64,000 bases of DNA from Dietzia cinnamea NBRC 102147 (GTDB lineage Bacteria > Actinomycetota > Actinomycetes > Mycobacteriales > Mycobacteriaceae): assembly GCF_001571065.1 (NCBI RefSeq), contig NZ_BCSW01000003.1, positions 1 through 64,000 of the forward strand. Reading direction: 5' to 3'. Shown piece by piece: positions 34,292-43,012 of this stretch. The position numbers and the translations under genes are program-made. The stretch's first letter is position 1, and each line of letters opens with the position of its first letter. The notes beneath the pieces are model-generated. The model saw nothing but the letters and a program-made list of their open reading frames with translations. It did not search any database and was not told the origin of the DNA.

Positions 34292-34378
34292 ATGCCGCGC
34301 CGGTCCGAGCCGGGGCGGCGAGGCGACGTCCGGTGCGATCCCGGCGACGGTGCCGTGGCACGCGGCAGAAGGAAATGA
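34292..34378 (+). CDS. Possible 28-codon leader ORF before the DUF349 gene
   Basis: ATG 34292 follows AGGAGG directly, with no spacer, and opens a frame encoding a very basic 28-residue peptide ([12 protein letters not shown]...RGRRK). It ends 7 nt before ATG 34386. The near-zero ribosome-site spacing and the GC-driven composition make it doubtful. It could be a leader peptide or chance. Confidence 0.2.
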   Translation: MPRRSEPGRRGDVRCDPGDGAVARGRRK

Positions 34379-34385
34379 GGACGAG

Positions 34386-35771
34386 ATGACCGAGCAGTCA
34401 CCCACCGCCACGGGCGGAGCGAACGACGGCGGGGCGACCCCGGCACCGGGTCCGCGACCCGGGCCACGGCCGGGCGCACCGTCGCCCGCGGCGCTCGCCC
34501 GGAAGGTGGCTCCGCGGCCCGCTCCCGCGACCGATGTCCGGACGACGCGCGGTTCCGACCCGTCACAGTGGGGTCGGGTCGACGAGACGGGCGCGGTGTT
34601 CGTGCGCACCGGTGACGGTGAGCGCCAGGTGGGCTCCTGGCAGGCGGGGGCTCCCGAGGAGGGGCTGGCCCACTTCGGGCTCCGTTTCGACGACCTGGCG
34701 GCCGAGGTGTCCCTGCTGGAGACGCGTTTGGAATCGCACCCGCAGGACGCGCGCAAGACCCGCGCCTCGGCCGAGGCGCTCGCGGCGCAGATCCCGACCG
34801 CCGCGGCCGTGGGCGATCTGGATTCGCTCGCGGCGCGTCTGGCGGCGGTGATCGAACGGTCCACGGAGGTCGAGGCCAGCGCCCGTCAGCGCAAGGACGA
34901 GCAACGTGCGGCCGCGATCGCCCGCAAGGAGGCCCTGGCGGCCGAGGCCGAGGAGATCGGCGCGTCCTCGACCCAGTGGAAGGCCGCGGGTGACCGTCTC
35001 CGGGACATCCTCGAGGAGTGGAAGACGATCCGCGGGATCGACCGCAAGACGGACGACGCGCTGTGGAAGCGCTTCTCCAAGGCGCGCGAGGCGTTCAACC
35101 GCCGGCGCGGCTCCCACTTCGCGGAGCTGGATCGCAACCGGGCCTCGGTGAAGCGTGTCAAGGAGGAACTCGTCGAGCGCGCGGAGGCGCTGTCCGGGTC
35201 GACCGACTGGAACGACACGGCGACGGCCTTCCGCAAGCTGATGGACGAGTGGAAGGCCGCGGGCCGCGCACCGCGTGAGGCGGACGACGCGCTGTGGAAG
35301 CGGTTCAAGGCCGCCCAGGACTCCTTCTTCGACGCGCGGCATGCTGCGGCCGCCGAGCGGGACGCGGAGTTCGAGGCGAACGCCGAGGCCAAGGAGGCTC
35401 TGCTCGCCGAGTTCGAGGGCCGGATCGACCCGGCCGCCGATCTGGCCGCCGCCCGGTCCGCGCTGCGGGACCTGCAGGCCCGGTGGGAGGAGATCGGCAA
35501 GGTCCCGCGCGACAAGATGGGTCGCCTCGAGGGTCGTATCCGTGCGCTGGAGAAGGCGGTCGCGGACGCGGCGGACACCGAGTGGCGCCGCACGGATCCT
35601 GAGGCCAAGGCGCGTGCCGGCCAGTTCTGGGACCGGGTCCGCGACTTCGAGGAGCAGGCCGCCAAGGCGGACGCCGCGGGCAAGGTCAGGGACGCCGAGA
35701 GTGCGCGTGCGCAGGCCGCGCAGTGGCGTGAGTGGGCCGAGGCCGCGGAGAAGGCGGTCGACACCCGCTGA
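34386..35771 (+). CDS. DUF349-repeat protein
   Basis: A 461-residue, largely helical, cytosolic protein (Mtb Rv2731). A disordered Pro/Ala/Gly head (1-50) precedes a small beta unit ([24 protein letters not shown]). At least three DUF349 units follow, each with the W-k-x-x-G...dALWKRF pattern: [38 protein letters not shown], and a third diverged [19 protein letters not shown]. It is long and highly charged with coiled-coil character. The biochemical function of DUF349 is not established. ATG 34386 follows AAGGAAATGAGGA. It is divergent from the LigB-like/miaA operon and ends at a strong terminator. Confidence 0.88.
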   Translation: MTEQSPTATGGANDGGATPAPGPRPGPRPGAPSPAALARKVAPRPAPATDVRTTRGSDPSQWGRVDETGAVFVRTGDGERQVGSWQAGAPEEGLAHFGLRFDDLAAEVSLLETRLESHPQDARKTRASAEALAAQIPTAAAVGDLDSLAARLAAVIERSTEVEASARQRKDEQRAAAIARKEALAAEAEEIGASSTQWKAAGDRLRDILEEWKTIRGIDRKTDDALWKRFSKAREAFNRRRGSHFAELDRNRASVKRVKEELVERAEALSGSTDWNDTATAFRKLMDEWKAAGRAPREADDALWKRFKAAQDSFFDARHAAAAERDAEFEANAEAKEALLAEFEGRIDPAADLAAARSALRDLQARWEEIGKVPRDKMGRLEGRIRALEKAVADAADTEWRRTDPEAKARAGQFWDRVRDFEEQAAKADAAGKVRDAESARAQAAQWREWAEAAEKAVDTR

Positions 35772-35784
35772 CGGTGGCACGAAC

Positions 35785-35831
35785 AGACGCCGGGAGCCCG
35801 GCCGGTGACCCCGGCCGGGCTCCCGGCGTCT
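35785..35831. terminator. Bidirectional terminator after the DUF349 gene
   Basis: A 21-bp perfect stem (AGACGCCGGGAGCCC... with its complement) around TGACC lies between convergent genes. Confidence 0.85.
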
Positions 35832-35843
35832 ACGCGGGTGTGG

Positions 35844-36419
35844 TCAGGCCCCGTCGCCGTGCCGCGCGTCCTCTTCCAGCTGTCGCTGCTCGGGAGTCCG
35901 CGACCACAGCACCGCGGCGAGGGTGGCGACCAGCGCCAGCACGAGCAGTTCGCTGAGGTAGAGGCCGAAGCCCGGCCCGCCGAAGTCCTGGAAGTCCGCG
36001 TTGGGCCCGCGGCCGGACTGGCGCAGCCAGATCGCCAGCACGCCGTACACGGCGGCCACACAGGCCGTGCTCCACGCGATGCCGGCGGCCCACCACTTCT
36101 GCGTCAGGATCATTACGGCGCCGAAGACGATGGTGCCCACCGAGTACAGGAGGACGAACAGGTGGGACGGTAGCGACGTGTACTGCTCGCGGGCCACGTC
36201 GGTGAAGAACAGGACGTCGAATCCGCGGACGCCGTCGCTGTGCGGGAGCGCGAGCGCTGCGGCGAGCAGCACGATGAGGACGGCCGAGGCGAGGTAGGCC
36301 CGGCCGATCACGAGCGTGCGTCCGAGGATGCGGTCCTTCGAGCGCAGTTCCGATTCCGCGTTGCGGGTGACCTCCATGATCCCTGCGATAGGGTCGCGTC
36401 GGTCGTCGTCGGTGCTCAC
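35844..36419 (-). CDS. Four-helix membrane protein (Rv2732c-like)
   Basis: A 191-residue inner-membrane protein of unknown function. A charged cytosolic head (to about residue 40) is followed by four hydrophobic helices: [61 protein letters not shown] and [19 protein letters not shown] short acidic tail ends in [10 protein letters not shown]. The start GTG 36419 overlaps the miaB stop (GTGA), the standard coupling in this genome; an ATG at 36428 would add three residues. Same place after miaB as Mtb Rv2732c. No catalytic motif. Confidence 0.85.
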   Translation of the reverse strand: MSTDDDRRDPIAGIMEVTRNAESELRSKDRILGRTLVIGRAYLASAVLIVLLAAALALPHSDGVRGFDVLFFTDVAREQYTSLPSHLFVLLYSVGTIVFGAVMILTQKWWAAGIAWSTACVAAVYGVLAIWLRQSGRGPNADFQDFGGPGFGLYLSELLVLALVATLAAVLWSRTPEQRQLEEDARHGDGA

Positions 36420-37996
36420 GTGGGGCATCCCTTCTCGATGGTGGCGGCGGGGGCGGTCTCGCGGCGCAGGGTGGGCAGCCCCAGCCCCACGCCGATCGGT
36501 GGCGTCTCGGGCTTGCGGCCCTCCTCGTGGCGGTCCCCGGCGCGCGTGGCGCGGTAGCTGAGGACACCGTCGTCGGCGAGCAGGTGGTGCGGGGCGGCGG
36601 CGGTGACGCGGGTGGTGACGACGTCGCCGGGGCGCACCCGGTCGGCGGCTTCTCCGACGGGCGCGAAGTGCACGAGGCGACCGTCGCGGGCACGGCCGGT
36701 CATGCGGGCGGTGGCGGCGTCCTTGCGGCCCTCGTCGGCGGTGACGAGCAGTTCGACGACGCGCCCGACCTGCGCCTGATTCTCCTCCAGGGTGATCCGC
36801 TCCTGGAGGGCGATGAGCCGTTCGTACCGCTCCTGGACCACGGTCTTGGGAATCTGGTCCTCCATCGTGGCCGCCGGGGTGCCGGGGCGGGGCGAGTACT
36901 GGAAGGTGAAGGCACTGGAGAACCGGGCCTTCTCGACGACGTCGAGGGTCGCCTGGAAGTCCTCCTCGGTCTCAGCGGGGAAGCCGACGATGATGTCGGT
37001 CGTGATGGCGGCGTGCGGCATGGCCGCGCGGACGCGATCGATGATGCCGAGGAAGCGCTCGGAGCGGTAGGAGCGCCGCATGGCGCGCAGGACGCGGTCG
37101 GAGCCGGACTGCAGCGGCATGTGCAGTTGCGGGCAGACGGTCGGGGTGGAGGCCATGGCCTCGATGACGTCGTCGGTGAACTCGGCGGGGTGGGGCGAGG
37201 TGAAGCGGATCCGCTCGATGCCCTCGATCCGGCCGGCCGCGCGGAGGAGCTTGGCGAACGCGCCCTTGTCGGACGGCTCGTCGGGGTCGTGGAACGACCG
37301 TCCGTAGGCGTTGACGTTCTGGCCGAGCAGCGTCACCTCGAGTACGCCCTCGTCGGCGAGGGCCTGCATCTCCGCGAGGACCTCGCCGGGGCGGCGGTCC
37401 ACCTCCTTGCCGCGCAGGGACGGCACGATGCAGAACGTGCAGGTGTTGTTGCAGCCGACGGAGACGGAGACCCAGCCGGCGTAGGCGGAGTCACGGGTCG
37501 CCGGCAGGGTCGAGGGGAAGTGCTGCAGGGAGTCGGCGATCTCCACCTCGGCCCGCTCGTTGTGCCGGGAGCGGTCGAGGAGGGTCGGCAGGTGCCCGAG
37601 GTTGTGGGTGCCGAACACGACATCGACCCACGGCGCCCGCGAGACGACGGCGTCCTTGTCCTTCTGCGCCAGGCATCCGCCGACGGCGATCTGTAGTCGG
37701 GGGTTGGCGTCCTTCCACGGCCGCAGATGGCCGAGGGTGCCGTAGAGCCGGTTGTCGGCGTTCTCACGGACCGCGCAAGTGTTGAACACAACGAGGTCCG
37801 GCAGGCTGCCGGTGGCCGGGTCGGCGTCGCCCTCGAAGGGCACGTAGCCGGCGGCGTCGAGCACCCCGGAGAGCCGTTCGGAGTCATGGACGTTCATCTG
37901 GCATCCGAAGGTGCGCACCTGGTAGGTGCGGCGGTCCACGCCCTCGGCGGGGGCGTTCTCCGCCGCCGGATGCAGGTCGGTCACGAGAGAATCCAC
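36416..37996 (-). CDS. miaB: tRNA-2-methylthio-N6-dimethylallyladenosine synthase MiaB
   Basis: A 526-residue radical-SAM methylthiotransferase that converts i6A37 to ms2i6A37 in tRNA, acting after MiaA. The N-terminal UPF0004 domain holds one 4Fe-4S cluster through C32, C74 and C108. The radical SAM cluster is C182-x3-C186-x2-C189 (GCNNTCTFC). A C-terminal TRAM domain binds RNA. It carries an extra Gly/Pro/Arg-rich tail of about 50 residues. The start GTG 37996 lies 7 nt after TACCCT, hence probably leaderless. It is followed by the coupled membrane protein gene. Confidence 0.96.
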   Translation of the reverse strand: MDSLVTDLHPAAENAPAEGVDRRTYQVRTFGCQMNVHDSERLSGVLDAAGYVPFEGDADPATGSLPDLVVFNTCAVRENADNRLYGTLGHLRPWKDANPRLQIAVGGCLAQKDKDAVVSRAPWVDVVFGTHNLGHLPTLLDRSRHNERAEVEIADSLQHFPSTLPATRDSAYAGWVSVSVGCNNTCTFCIVPSLRGKEVDRRPGEVLAEMQALADEGVLEVTLLGQNVNAYGRSFHDPDEPSDKGAFAKLLRAAGRIEGIERIRFTSPHPAEFTDDVIEAMASTPTVCPQLHMPLQSGSDRVLRAMRRSYRSERFLGIIDRVRAAMPHAAITTDIIVGFPAETEEDFQATLDVVEKARFSSAFTFQYSPRPGTPAATMEDQIPKTVVQERYERLIALQERITLEENQAQVGRVVELLVTADEGRKDAATARMTGRARDGRLVHFAPVGEAADRVRPGDVVTTRVTAAAPHHLLADDGVLSYRATRAGDRHEEGRKPETPPIGVGLGLPTLRRETAPAATIEKGCPT

Positions 37997-38003
37997 GCAG
38001 GCC

Positions 38004-38009
38004 AGGGTA
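38004..38009 (-). promoter_or_regulatory. -10 element of miaB (leaderless)
   Basis: TACCCT on the minus strand ends 7 nt before GTG 37996. It lies just beyond the recX stop. Confidence 0.55.
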
Positions 38010-38010
38010 C

Positions 38011-38637
38011 TCAGGGCGAGGCGTGGGCCGCCAATTCGGCGTCCACGACGGACATCGCCAACCCCGTGGGATAACCCCGCCGGGCGAGGAATGCGACGAG
38101 CCGCCGCCGCTCGCCCTGCGCCTCGGGCCCGGAGAGCGCGGCGGCCGGGCGTCTGCCGAGCCGGGCGCGCGCGAGTTCAGTCGCCTGCCGACGCTCGTCG
38201 GACTCGTCGATATCGGCCACCGCGTTCGCGATGTGTCCCTCGGCCACGCCCTTGTCGCGCAGCTCCCGCTCGAGCGCCCCGCGCGAGCGGCCGCGGCGGC
38301 GCCGGCGTCCGCGGACCCACTCGGCGGCGAACTCGGCGTCGTCGAGCAGGCCCCACGCACGGACGCGATCGAGCGCCTCGTCGACGGCCGACGGCGCGAA
38401 CTCCTTGGCGATCAACCGCTGACGGAGTTCGTGCTCACTGCGCGGCCGATGTCGCAGCAGCCGCAGGGCGGACGTGGCGGCTTCGTGCGCCTCCGGTGCC
38501 AAGGGGGGAAGGTCCGCGGTGCTCGAGGGCCGCGACTCCACGGCGGCGATGGCGGCGCGCAACCCGTCCGCGTCGATGCCCCCGCCGGCCGGGCCCGGCC
38601 CGCCGGACCGGCCCGACCGCGTGGAGCGGCCCGGCAT
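38011..38637 (-). CDS. recX: RecA regulator RecX
   Basis: A 208-residue RecX that caps or destabilises RecA filaments. The C-terminal 150 residues show the three-helix repeats ([34 protein letters not shown], then [17 protein letters not shown], then [19 protein letters not shown]). The first 55 residues are a Gly/Pro/Arg-rich extension that is longer than in E. coli. The ATG overlaps the recA stop by one base (TGATG), so RecX synthesis is coupled to that of RecA, the usual actinobacterial arrangement. Confidence 0.95.
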   Translation of the reverse strand: MPGRSTRSGRSGGPGPAGGGIDADGLRAAIAAVESRPSSTADLPPLAPEAHEAATSALRLLRHRPRSEHELRQRLIAKEFAPSAVDEALDRVRAWGLLDDAEFAAEWVRGRRRRRGRSRGALERELRDKGVAEGHIANAVADIDESDERRQATELARARLGRRPAAALSGPEAQGERRRLVAFLARRGYPTGLAMSVVDAELAAHASP

Positions 38638-39740
38638 CAGAAGTCGACGGGCACCACGTCGATCGGAGCGTCCTCATCGGACTCCGCCTCGATCTCCGCG
38701 ATCTCCGCGCCCGCACCGATGTTGAGCTTGTCGAGGATCTTCCGCTCGATCTCGTCCCGCACCGACGGGTTGTCCTTGAGGTAGCGGCGAGCGTTCTCCT
38801 TACCCTGGCCCAGCTGGTCCTGACCGTAGGTGAACCAGGAGCCGGACTTCTTGATGAAGCCGTTGTCCACACCCATGTCGATGAGCGAGCCCTCGCGGCT
38901 GATGCCCTCGCCGTACAGGATGTCGAACTCGGCGATCTTGAACGGCGGTGCGACCTTGTTCTTGACGACCTTGACCTTGGTGCGGTTACCGACCGCGTCG
39001 GCGCCGTCCTTGAGGGTCTCGATGCGGCGGACGTCCAGACGGACGGACGCGTAGAACTTGAGGGCCTTACCGCCGGTGGTGGTCTCCGGCGAACCGAACA
39101 TCACACCGATCTTCTCGCGCAGCTGGTTGATGAAGATCGCGGTGGTGCCGGTGTTGTGCAGCGCGCCGGTCATCTTGCGCAGCGCCTGGCTCATGAGCCG
39201 GGCCTGCAGGCCGACGTGGCTGTCACCCATCTCGCCCTCGATCTCCGCACGCGGCACCAGCGCCGCGACGGAGTCGATCACGAGGATGTCGATCGCGCCG
39301 GACTTGACCAGCATGTCCGCGATCTCCAGCGCCTGCTCACCGGTGTCGGGCTGCGAGACGATGAGATTGTCCGTGTCCACGCCCAGCTTGCGGGCGTACT
39401 CCGGGTCGAGCGCGTGCTCCGCGTCGATGAACGCCGCGATGCCTCCGGCCGCCTGGGCGTTGGCCACGGCGTGCAACGCGACCGTGGTCTTACCCGAGGA
39501 CTCCGGGCCGTAGATCTCCACGACGCGGCCCCGGGGGAACCCGCCCACGCCCAGTGCCACGTCGAGCGACAGCGCGCCCGACGGGATGACCTGGACCGGC
39601 GGCCGGGTGTCATCGCCCAGCCGCATGACGGAGCCCTTGCCGTAGGCCTTGTCGATCTGCGCCAGAGCCAGCTCCAGCGCCTGCTCGCGGTTCTGGGCGG
39701 CTCCGGGCTTGCTCGAGCCCGCCTTGGCCTTGCCTGCCAT
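38637..39740 (-). CDS. recA: Recombinase RecA
   Basis: A 367-residue strand-exchange ATPase and LexA co-protease. Walker A is GPESSGKT (residues 78-85). The L1/L2 DNA loops and the [15 protein letters not shown] segment are intact, and the C-terminal tail is acidic ([15 protein letters not shown]). No intein interrupts it, unlike Mtb RecA. Transcription starts about 180 nt upstream from a promoter that holds an SOS box between -35 and -10. The order DUF3046-recA-recX matches Mtb Rv2738c-Rv2736c. Confidence 0.98.
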   Translation of the reverse strand: MAGKAKAGSSKPGAAQNREQALELALAQIDKAYGKGSVMRLGDDTRPPVQVIPSGALSLDVALGVGGFPRGRVVEIYGPESSGKTTVALHAVANAQAAGGIAAFIDAEHALDPEYARKLGVDTDNLIVSQPDTGEQALEIADMLVKSGAIDILVIDSVAALVPRAEIEGEMGDSHVGLQARLMSQALRKMTGALHNTGTTAIFINQLREKIGVMFGSPETTTGGKALKFYASVRLDVRRIETLKDGADAVGNRTKVKVVKNKVAPPFKIAEFDILYGEGISREGSLIDMGVDNGFIKKSGSWFTYGQDQLGQGKENARRYLKDNPSVRDEIERKILDKLNIGAGAEIAEIEAESDEDAPIDVVPVDF

Positions 39741-39924
39741 CTCATGCTCCGTTCTCGGTCCGACCCCCGGCCTCCGGCCGATCGGTCTGTGTGGTCTTCA
39801 CTCGCGGACGTTAGCTGCCGGGTACGACACGAACCCCTCGCGCCGTATCCGGCGACCTCCCCCTGTGGAGGAGGCACGCCCTGTGGATCCCTGTGGACGG
39901 TGGACCCGCCATCACATACCCTTG

Positions 39925-39953
39925 AGTGTAGCCGAACGGATGTTCGAGGTCGA
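39925..39953 (-). promoter_or_regulatory. recA promoter with near-consensus SOS box
   Basis: On the minus strand, TCGACC (39948-39953) and TACACT (39925-39930) are spaced by 17 nt. The whole spacer is filled by the dyad CCGAACggatGTTCGA (39932-39947), which matches TCGAAC-N4-GTTCGA at 11 of 12 positions. LexA bound here would block RNA polymerase directly. The leader to ATG 39740 is about 178 nt. Confidence 0.85.
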
Positions 39954-39975
39954 GGGACACGCCCCGCGGATCCGC

Positions 39976-40170
39976 CTAGCGCAGATGCTCGGGCACCTCG
40001 AACTCGTCGCACAGTGCGAGCCACACGCGCTTGACGGACTCCCCCGCGTCGATTGCCTCGCGTGCGGTCCTACCGCCGCACGCCGCCAGGTGGTGCGAGC
40101 GCACCAGATGGTCGGCGCGCAGCGTACCGAACGCCTCGACCGTGCGTGCCTGGAACTCGGTCAGCGTCAC
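39976..40170 (-). CDS. DUF3046 protein, 64 aa
   Basis: A 64-residue protein of the DUF3046 family that almost always precedes recA in actinobacteria (Mtb Rv2738c). It reads MTLTEFQARTVEAFG, then HLVRSHHLAACGGRTAREAIDAGESVKRVWLALCDEFEVPEHLR, a compact helical fold with conserved W and C residues. GTG 40170 has GGGAGG 7 nt upstream. It lies between the pspA terminator and the recA promoter, so it is transcribed apart from pspA. It reaches recA only by readthrough past the SOS-regulated start. Function unknown. Confidence 0.88.
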   Translation of the reverse strand: MTLTEFQARTVEAFGTLRADHLVRSHHLAACGGRTAREAIDAGESVKRVWLALCDEFEVPEHLR

Positions 40171-40193
40171 GTCTCACCCTCCCCTGCGGACGA

Positions 40194-40229
40194 CAACGGG
40201 CCGCCGGCACGCTCGCCGACGGCCCGTTG
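40194..40229 (-). terminator. Terminator of pspA
   Basis: CAACGGGCCG (40194-40203) pairs perfectly with CGGCCCGTTG (40220-40229) around a partly self-pairing loop, 8 nt after the pspA stop codon. Confidence 0.7.
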
Positions 40230-40237
40230 CCCAGAAA

Positions 40238-41065
40238 TCACTGCTGTTCGGTTTGCGCCTGCTGCTGCGGCGGGGTGGCCGGCTGGGACTGGCCCTGGCC
40301 GATCTGACCGGCGGCACCGGAGCCCTGGCCGAGCTGGCCGCCCTCGGCCTTCATCGACGCCCGGATCTGCTCGAGGCGGCTGTGACCGGCCATCTGGGTC
40401 GACGCCTGCTCGACCTCGAGCATCCGGCCCTGCACGGAGTTCTGCGCGAGCTCGGCGGAGCCGAGGGCGTTGGCGTAGCGACGCTCGATCTTGTCGCGGA
40501 CCTGGTCGAGGTTCGGGGTGTTGCCGCCCGACGACAGCTCCGACATCGACTGCAGGGAGGCGCTGACCTGTTCCTGCATCTTGGCTTGCTCGAGCTGGCT
40601 GAGCAGTTTGGTGCGCTCGGCGACCTTCTGTTGCAGAACCATGGCGTTCTGCTCGACGGCCTTCTTGGCCTGCGCGGCGGCCTGGAGCGACTGGTCGTGA
40701 AGACCCTTGAGATCCTCGACGTTCTGCTCGGCGGTCACGAGCTGCGCGGCGAACGCCTCCGCGGCGTTCTCGTACTCGGTGGCCTTCTGCATGTCGCCGT
40801 TGTTGCGCGCCTGCTCGGACATCTGCAGCGCCTGGCGGGTCGACCCCTGGAGCTTCTCGATGTCCGCGAGCTGCCGGTTGAGCTTCATCTCCAGCTGACG
40901 CTGGTTGCCGATCACCGCCGCGGCCTGCTGCGAGAGCTGCTGGTGCTGGCGCTGCGCGTCGGCGATCGCCTGCTGGATCTGAACCTTGGGGTCAGCATTC
41001 TCGTCGATCTTCGAATCGAACAACGCCATGAGGTAGCGCCATGCCTTGGTGAACGGATTGGCCAT
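40238..41065 (-). CDS. pspA: Phage shock protein A homologue (PspA/35-kDa antigen)
   Basis: A 275-residue peripheral membrane-stress protein of the PspA/IM30 (ESCRT-III-like) family, equivalent to the Mtb 35-kDa antigen Rv2744c. The amphipathic N-terminal helix ([16 protein letters not shown]) binds stressed membranes. Long coiled-coil helices (about 25-220) follow, and the protein ends in a Gln/Gly/Pro-rich low-complexity tail (about 235-275). A GGAAC element about 60 nt before the ATG recalls ECF (SigE-type) -35 sites, but no convincing -10 was found. The upstream neighbour is clgR, as in mycobacteria, where ClgR and SigE drive pspA. Confidence 0.94.
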   Translation of the reverse strand: MANPFTKAWRYLMALFDSKIDENADPKVQIQQAIADAQRQHQQLSQQAAAVIGNQRQLEMKLNRQLADIEKLQGSTRQALQMSEQARNNGDMQKATEYENAAEAFAAQLVTAEQNVEDLKGLHDQSLQAAAQAKKAVEQNAMVLQQKVAERTKLLSQLEQAKMQEQVSASLQSMSELSSGGNTPNLDQVRDKIERRYANALGSAELAQNSVQGRMLEVEQASTQMAGHSRLEQIRASMKAEGGQLGQGSGAAGQIGQGQSQPATPPQQQAQTEQQ

Positions 41066-41161
41066 CGCTGCGTAGTGTCCTTCTGCCGATTCGGACGACG
41101 GGTCTGTTCCACGGTACCGAACGACGCCCGTGTGCGACCACCGGGCGACGCGGCGGCACTG

Positions 41162-41476
41162 TCAGGCCGCGAGTACGGGTTCCGCGAGGGTCCCGGGAGG
41201 CGAGACCGCGAGCGCGGCGCGGATGAGGATCTCGCCCAGGGATACGTCGAGCGCCCCCGAGATGGAGGCGAGGAGCTCGCTCGAGGCCTCCTTGCGGCCG
41301 CGTTCGATCTCGGAGAGATAGCCCGGGCTGACCCGCGCGGCGTCGGCCACGTCACGCAGGGTCCGACCCGTCTCCCCGCGAAGCCCGCGCAGGACGGTAC
41401 CGAGGGTCTCGCGCAGCAGCGGAGTCGCTCCGGGCTGGTCCGGTCGGGGCAGTGTGGTCATCTGGATGTTCGGCAT
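41162..41476 (-). CDS. clgR: ClgR-type HTH transcriptional regulator
   Basis: A 104-residue single-domain XRE/Cro helix-turn-helix regulator. The HTH is [33 protein letters not shown], almost identical in pattern to mycobacterial ClgR, which activates clp proteases, ptr/htrA-type genes and pspA under envelope stress. The tail [17 protein letters not shown] ends in Ala-Ala, like known Clp-degraded ClgR proteins. The start is uncertain: ATG 41476 (MPNIQ), ATG 41461 (MTTLP) or upstream codons are all without a clear ribosome site. It lies 16 nt after cinA in a pgsA-cinA-clgR chain. Confidence 0.92.
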   Translation of the reverse strand: MPNIQMTTLPRPDQPGATPLLRETLGTVLRGLRGETGRTLRDVADAARVSPGYLSEIERGRKEASSELLASISGALDVSLGEILIRAALAVSPPGTLAEPVLAA

Positions 41477-41492
41477 CACTCGGTACAACGCG

Positions 41493-42044
41493 TCAGTTCC
41501 CGGATTCGTTCCCGTCGCCGTCGTCGCCCCCCGTATCCCCACCGGCCGCGGCGACGACCAGCGCCAACGCCGACTCGCAGGCCGCGCGGCGGATCGCGGA
41601 CCGGCCGCCCGACAGGGACAGCGGCACCGACCACGCCGCGCGGTCCGGGGTCGTCAGGCCCACGTACACGGTGCCCACCGGTCTGCACTCCTGGGTGTCG
41701 GGCCCGGCGACGCCGGTCAGTCCCACGCCCACCTCCGCCCCGCAGCGTCGTGCCGCGCCCGTGGCGAGGGCGCGTGCGGTCTCCGGGGACACCGCGCCGT
41801 GGCGCTCGAGGACGTCGGTGGGCACATCGGCGAGCTCGTGCTTGAGGGCGGTCGCGTAGACGACCAGTCCCCCGCGCAGCACGGCACTCGCGCCAGGAAC
41901 CTCGGCGACGGTCGCGGCGAGCAACCCGGCGGTGAGGGACTCGGCAGTGCCCAGCGTCCACCCGCGGTCGCGGAGCGCGGCGACGGCCGCCGCGGCGGCC
42001 GGTGACGGTGGGGCGGTGTCCGGCGACGGCGGTACGGCGTCCAT
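41493..42044 (-). CDS. cinA: CinA C-terminal-domain protein (PncC-type nicotinamide-nucleotide amidase)
   Basis: A 183-residue stand-alone CinA C-terminal domain, the PncC family that deamidates NMN and recycles the NMN released by NAD-dependent DNA ligase. The signature [21 protein letters not shown] (34-54), [17 protein letters not shown] and [23 protein letters not shown] are all present. The N-terminal COG1058 domain is absent, so it is short by design, not truncated. The tail is acidic and low-complexity. It lies 7 nt after pgsA and precedes clgR, the order seen in Corynebacterium and Streptomyces. Confidence 0.92.
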   Translation of the reverse strand: MDAVPPSPDTAPPSPAAAAAVAALRDRGWTLGTAESLTAGLLAATVAEVPGASAVLRGGLVVYATALKHELADVPTDVLERHGAVSPETARALATGAARRCGAEVGVGLTGVAGPDTQECRPVGTVYVGLTTPDRAAWSVPLSLSGGRSAIRRAACESALALVVAAAGGDTGGDDGDGNESGN

Positions 42045-42051
42045 ACCGGTC

Positions 42052-42639
42052 TCAGCTCCGCACGAGCGCGGCCCGCCTGGCCTTGACCAGGTAGTCCACG
42101 CCCGTGTACACGGTCAGCGCCACGGCGATGCCCATGACGACCCACTCGGCGGGCCACACCCAGTGCGGCAGCGGCAGGATGAGCATTCCCACGCCGAGGG
42201 TCTGGGTCACGGTCTTGAGTTTGCCGCCCTTGCTGGCGGCCACCACGTAGTCGACGCCGAACAGGCGCCAGAGCGTGATACCCACCTCGCGGACGAGGAT
42301 CACGACGGTCACCGCCCAGAACAGCTCGCCCACGAGGGACAGCGAGATGAGTGCGGCGGAGATGAGCGCCTTGTCCGCGATCGGGTCGGCGATCTTGCCG
42401 AAGTCGGTCACCAGGCCGAGCCGCCGCGCGAGGTAGCCGTCCACGTAGTCGGTGAGCATGGCCACGGCGAAGACGACGAACGCGCCCACCCGCCACCACG
42501 GCTCCTGGGCGCCCGCGACGAAGAACATCACGACGAAGACGGGCACGAGGAGGATCCGCAGCACGGTGAGGACGTTCGCGATGTTGAGAACGGGGACGTC
42601 GGCGGCCGGGCGGCCGTCCTCGCGCGTGGAAGCAGTCAC
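42052..42639 (-). CDS. pgsA: CDP-alcohol phosphatidyltransferase (PgsA-type)
   Basis: A 195-residue integral membrane enzyme, probably CDP-diacylglycerol-glycerol-3-phosphate 3-phosphatidyltransferase (phosphatidylglycerophosphate synthase). The signature D-G-x2-A-R-x8-G-x3-D-x3-D is complete: VDGYLARRLGLVTDFGKIAD followed by PIAD. About five hydrophobic helices are visible. GTG 42639 lies exactly 6 nt after TAAGGT and is preferred over GTG 42645, which is inside that spacer. It is the first gene of pgsA-cinA-clgR, equal to Mtb pgsA3 (Rv2746c). The alcohol substrate is assigned by homology only. Confidence 0.92.
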   Translation of the reverse strand: MTASTREDGRPAADVPVLNIANVLTVLRILLVPVFVVMFFVAGAQEPWWRVGAFVVFAVAMLTDYVDGYLARRLGLVTDFGKIADPIADKALISAALISLSLVGELFWAVTVVILVREVGITLWRLFGVDYVVAASKGGKLKTVTQTLGVGMLILPLPHWVWPAEWVVMGIAVALTVYTGVDYLVKARRAALVRS

Positions 42640-42645
42640 CCCCAC

Positions 42646-42651
42646 ACCTTA
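42646..42651 (-). promoter_or_regulatory. -10 element of the pgsA operon (leaderless)
   Basis: TAAGGT on the minus strand ends 6 nt before GTG 42639. Confidence 0.55.
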
Positions 42652-42727
42652 GCGAGACCCCGGGGAATACCCTTGGCCCCGGGCGCACCCCCGCCCGTCA
42701 CCGCCGACCCCCGAGGGAGAGCCACCC

Positions 42728-43009
42728 ATGCCGCTGTTCGCCGTCACCTACCGCTACGAGGCCGCCCAGAGCGAGGAGCGCGAGGCCAACAAACCCGCCC
42801 ACCGTGAGTGGCTGGACGCGCAGGTCACCGCCGGCGCCATCCGGTCCGTGGGACCGTTCGTCGACGGTTCAGGCGCGTTGCTGCTCGTGGAGGCCGACGA
42901 CGACGAGGCCGCGCGCTCCCTCGTGAACGACGACCCCCACTGCCTACGCGGGATGGTCTCGGAGATCACGGTGCGGGAGTGGAGGCCCGTCTTCGGCGCC
43001 TTCTCCTGA
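42728..43009 (+). CDS. YciI-family protein
   Basis: A 93-residue dimeric alpha/beta-barrel protein of the YciI family. It begins MPLFAVTYRY, has the conserved histidine-aspartate region HREWLDAQVTAGAIRSVGPFVDG and the DDPH motif, and ends EITVREWRPVFGAFS. Family members are ligand-binding or weak dehalogenase-like proteins, and the role here is unknown. GGGAGA lies 6 nt before ATG 42728. It is a lone plus-strand gene between two minus-strand operons and ends 3 nt from the convergent ftsK stop. Confidence 0.9.
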   Translation: MPLFAVTYRYEAAQSEEREANKPAHREWLDAQVTAGAIRSVGPFVDGSGALLLVEADDDEAARSLVNDDPHCLRGMVSEITVREWRPVFGAFS

Positions 43010-43012
43010 CCG

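Noticed and set aside
38637-39740. RecA intein
   Set aside because: Mtb RecA contains an intein, so I looked for an insertion. The gene has normal length (367 residues) and an uninterrupted P-loop.
41000-41161. ClgR binding site upstream of pspA
   Set aside because: CGC-acacgg-GCG has a 6-nt spacing, not the 5-nt spacing of the known ClgR motif, so I do not call it.
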